A stretch of 16,011 nucleotides of DNA from UBA4416 sp040376995 (GTDB lineage: Bacteria; Bacteroidota; Bacteroidia; B-17B0; Aurantibacillaceae), in assembly GCA_040376995.1 (NCBI GenBank), contig JBEIPP010000063.1, positions 1 to 16,011 of the forward strand. Reading direction: 5' to 3'. A program made the position numbers and the translations under genes. Under the pieces are notes generated by a model. It made no database searches and was not told the DNA's origin. It worked only from the letters and a program-made list of their open reading frames with translations. Below are positions 15,801 to 16,011 of this stretch, in pieces. How positions within the stretch are numbered: position 1 is the first letter of the stretch; each line of letters starts with the position of its first letter.

Positions 15801-16011
15801 ACAGTAGTTGCGGTAGGTGATACGACACTTGAAGTTCCAGAACCTGAAGGCAACCATGTATAAGAAGTTGCTCCACTGGCAGTTATTGTTGTTGATTGCC
15901 CTGTACAAATAGTAGCTGAACTGGAGGTTAAAGTAACATTAGGAATAGCGTTAACCGTTATTGTAGATATTTTTGGTAAACTCACACAAGCTGCATTGCT
16001 ACCCGTTACGG
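12824..16011 (-). CDS. Repeat-rich T9SS type B cargo, adhesin-like, 5' end outside window
   Basis: An open frame runs from the stop at 12824-12826 to the window edge. A GTG at 15985 is not the real start, because the preceding codons (VTGSNAACVSLP) continue the repeat pattern. About 1,060 residues are visible. Counting from that GTG: five Ig/PKD-like repeats of 72-73 residues (about 17-374), two or three diverged repeats with NYSWSGPSS-type cores (about 375-635), two DUF11-like domains (about 636-800 and 800-940), and the type B C-terminal domain (961-1053). The last starts LFIPEVFTPDGDGKNDFF and contains VFNRWGNKVYENN and LPQGTYFYIVEF. Type B CTDs direct export by the type IX system. The composition is rich in T, S and N. 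Acidic DPDNDGDPTNND and DPNGNGDA stretches may bind calcium. Probably a surface or gliding-type adhesin; the ligand is unknown. Confidence 0.93.
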   Translation of the reverse strand, partial: VTGSNAACVSLPKISTITVNAIPNVTLTSSSATICTGQSTTITASGATSYTWLPSGSGTSSVVSPTATTVYIVTGDNVLGCTNTQTISLNVAPLFTITPSSSSNTVCAGVSATLTSSGATSYTWNPGALTGTTVTVTPITTTTYTVNGDNGSGCIMSNTLTINVNSAPSVSISATPTVLCAAGSVTLTASGANSYTWSPIISLAPSVVDIPTVTTTYTVNGTDIAGCSSTQTIVINVGSPTITIVATPTLLCEGSAANLAASGASTYTWNPGALTGTNIAVTPTTTTTYTVDGNNGSGCISSQTITISVTPNPTVIATANPTLVCFGSASTLTASGATTYTWMPMSVFGTSVVATPTANTTYTLLGDNGGCVGTTTIAVNMTPLPANVTATANGDITCNTATVGLTGNSTTAGVNYSWSGPSSYTSTTQNPTDVITAGDYTLTVTDALFGCTTTTTTKVLSNTIVAGLTAISSGSLGCNTSVSITATSTSTNTLNYNWSGPSSFTSAIQSPTANVSGDYTVTVSDIVTGCSGTSTVTVGSSTVVPTFTATVTPATCTGTISNNDGTLILTGFGTSDKYDLTQAATYTGSAMYTNATPIPTTGIITNILNNPIINTPYTLRVFSANGCLKDTTLILIPTNCATVTPNILGMTKAVSTPSYVTNNVYNVTYTIVAINPSIVDLTNFSIVDDLSNTFPLPSSYGIISSPTITSLNSSLTINPLFNGTSQTDMLIPASSTLTAGRKDTIVFTVQINPNGFFGPFYNSAIGSGTDNGGIVLADSSNTGFAWDPDNDGDPTNNDTATVVTLNPNSKIGIAKSGSLSEVLADQTIDVTYIFTIKNLGSDTINFVQVLDSLTIPAPAQFTIKSGSTASGSLTANSNYNGVSDIGLLVANASKLAPGAVETITLVLNVTPNKVKSISNSAIVVGFGADGGIVRDTSQTGSNPDPNGNGDATEPSENNPTVLELPDVELFIPEVFTPDGDGKNDFFVMKGISGKVVTLTVFNRWGNKVYENNAYDNTWSGTPNVSGLIIGNNKLPQGTYFYIVEFEDAKGKSINGYVVLQY
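14864..15937 (-). repeat. Five tandem 72-73-residue repeats in the adhesin gene
   Basis: The encoded pattern C-x-G-xxx-TLTASGATSYTW-P ... TTTYTVNGDNGSGC ... INV recurs five times. The first cysteine of each unit lies at residues 26, 98, 171, 243 and 316 (counted from codon 15985), a period of 216-219 bases. Each unit has a second cysteine 46-47 residues after the first (72, 145, 218, 290, 362), suggesting one disulphide per domain. Units 2 and 4 are the most alike (shared WNPGALTGT). A partial further unit continues to the window edge. Confidence 0.85.

Noticed and set aside
15962..15985. GTG at 15985 as the start of the adhesin gene
   Set aside because: The reading frame is open to the window edge and the preceding codons fit the repeat pattern, and no signal peptide follows the GTG. 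The gene is partial.
14864..16011. Periodic repeats as a possible CRISPR array
   Set aside because: The period of 216-219 bases lies in one coding frame with diverged units; there are no short identical direct repeats with unique spacers anywhere in the window.

Overview
This is an AT-rich, gene-dense bacterial chromosomal segment, almost certainly from a member of the Bacteroidota. Four things point there: a T9SS type B C-terminal domain on a giant repeat protein followed by a PorP/SprF-family gene and a TPR/beta-propeller/OmpA gene; promoter-like boxes that match the Bacteroidota TAnnTTTG -7 consensus instead of TATAAT; A-rich leaders without strong Shine-Dalgarno sequences; and dispersed palindromic intergenic repeats of a kind common in this phylum. 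The genus cannot be fixed from the window.

Layout. 1-171: 3' end of rpmA (ribosomal protein L27), closed by a strong hairpin terminator. 446-1720: serS (seryl-tRNA synthetase). 1721-1933: a spacer made mostly of repeats. 1934-3439: an orphan membrane sensor histidine kinase whose extracytoplasmic domain looks internally duplicated. On the minus strand and converging on the kinase, 5721-3448 is a tight four-gene cluster: DoxX-like membrane protein, DUF2071 protein, membrane-anchored methyltransferase-like protein, small multi-pass membrane protein. Upstream of it, also on the minus strand, is a second unit (8263-5786) of etfB, etfA and a bifunctional-nuclease-family gene with a UVR motif. It has a near-consensus promoter in front and a hairpin terminator behind. 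pdhB (pyruvate dehydrogenase E1 beta) is divergent from etfB at 8489-9472. A roughly 130-bp element with terminal inverted repeats separates pdhB from the convergent last unit. That unit (16011-9638, minus strand) encodes a surface/adhesin-like T9SS cargo that runs off the right edge, its PorP/SprF-type outer-membrane partner and an OmpA-type peptidoglycan-binding lipoprotein-like or periplasmic protein.

How the genes fit together. The left and centre are core functions: translation, electron transfer from acyl-CoA or amino-acid dehydrogenases through EtfAB, and pyruvate oxidation. The right side is a secretion module in which a type B CTD protein, its PorP/SprF partner and a cell-wall-anchored OmpA protein are likely made together. 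The DoxX/DUF2071/methyltransferase/membrane-protein cluster is the least explained gene group and the best candidate for an undescribed pathway. No tRNA or rRNA gene, CRISPR array, complete insertion sequence or prophage was seen. No gene-free stretch exceeds 300 bases.
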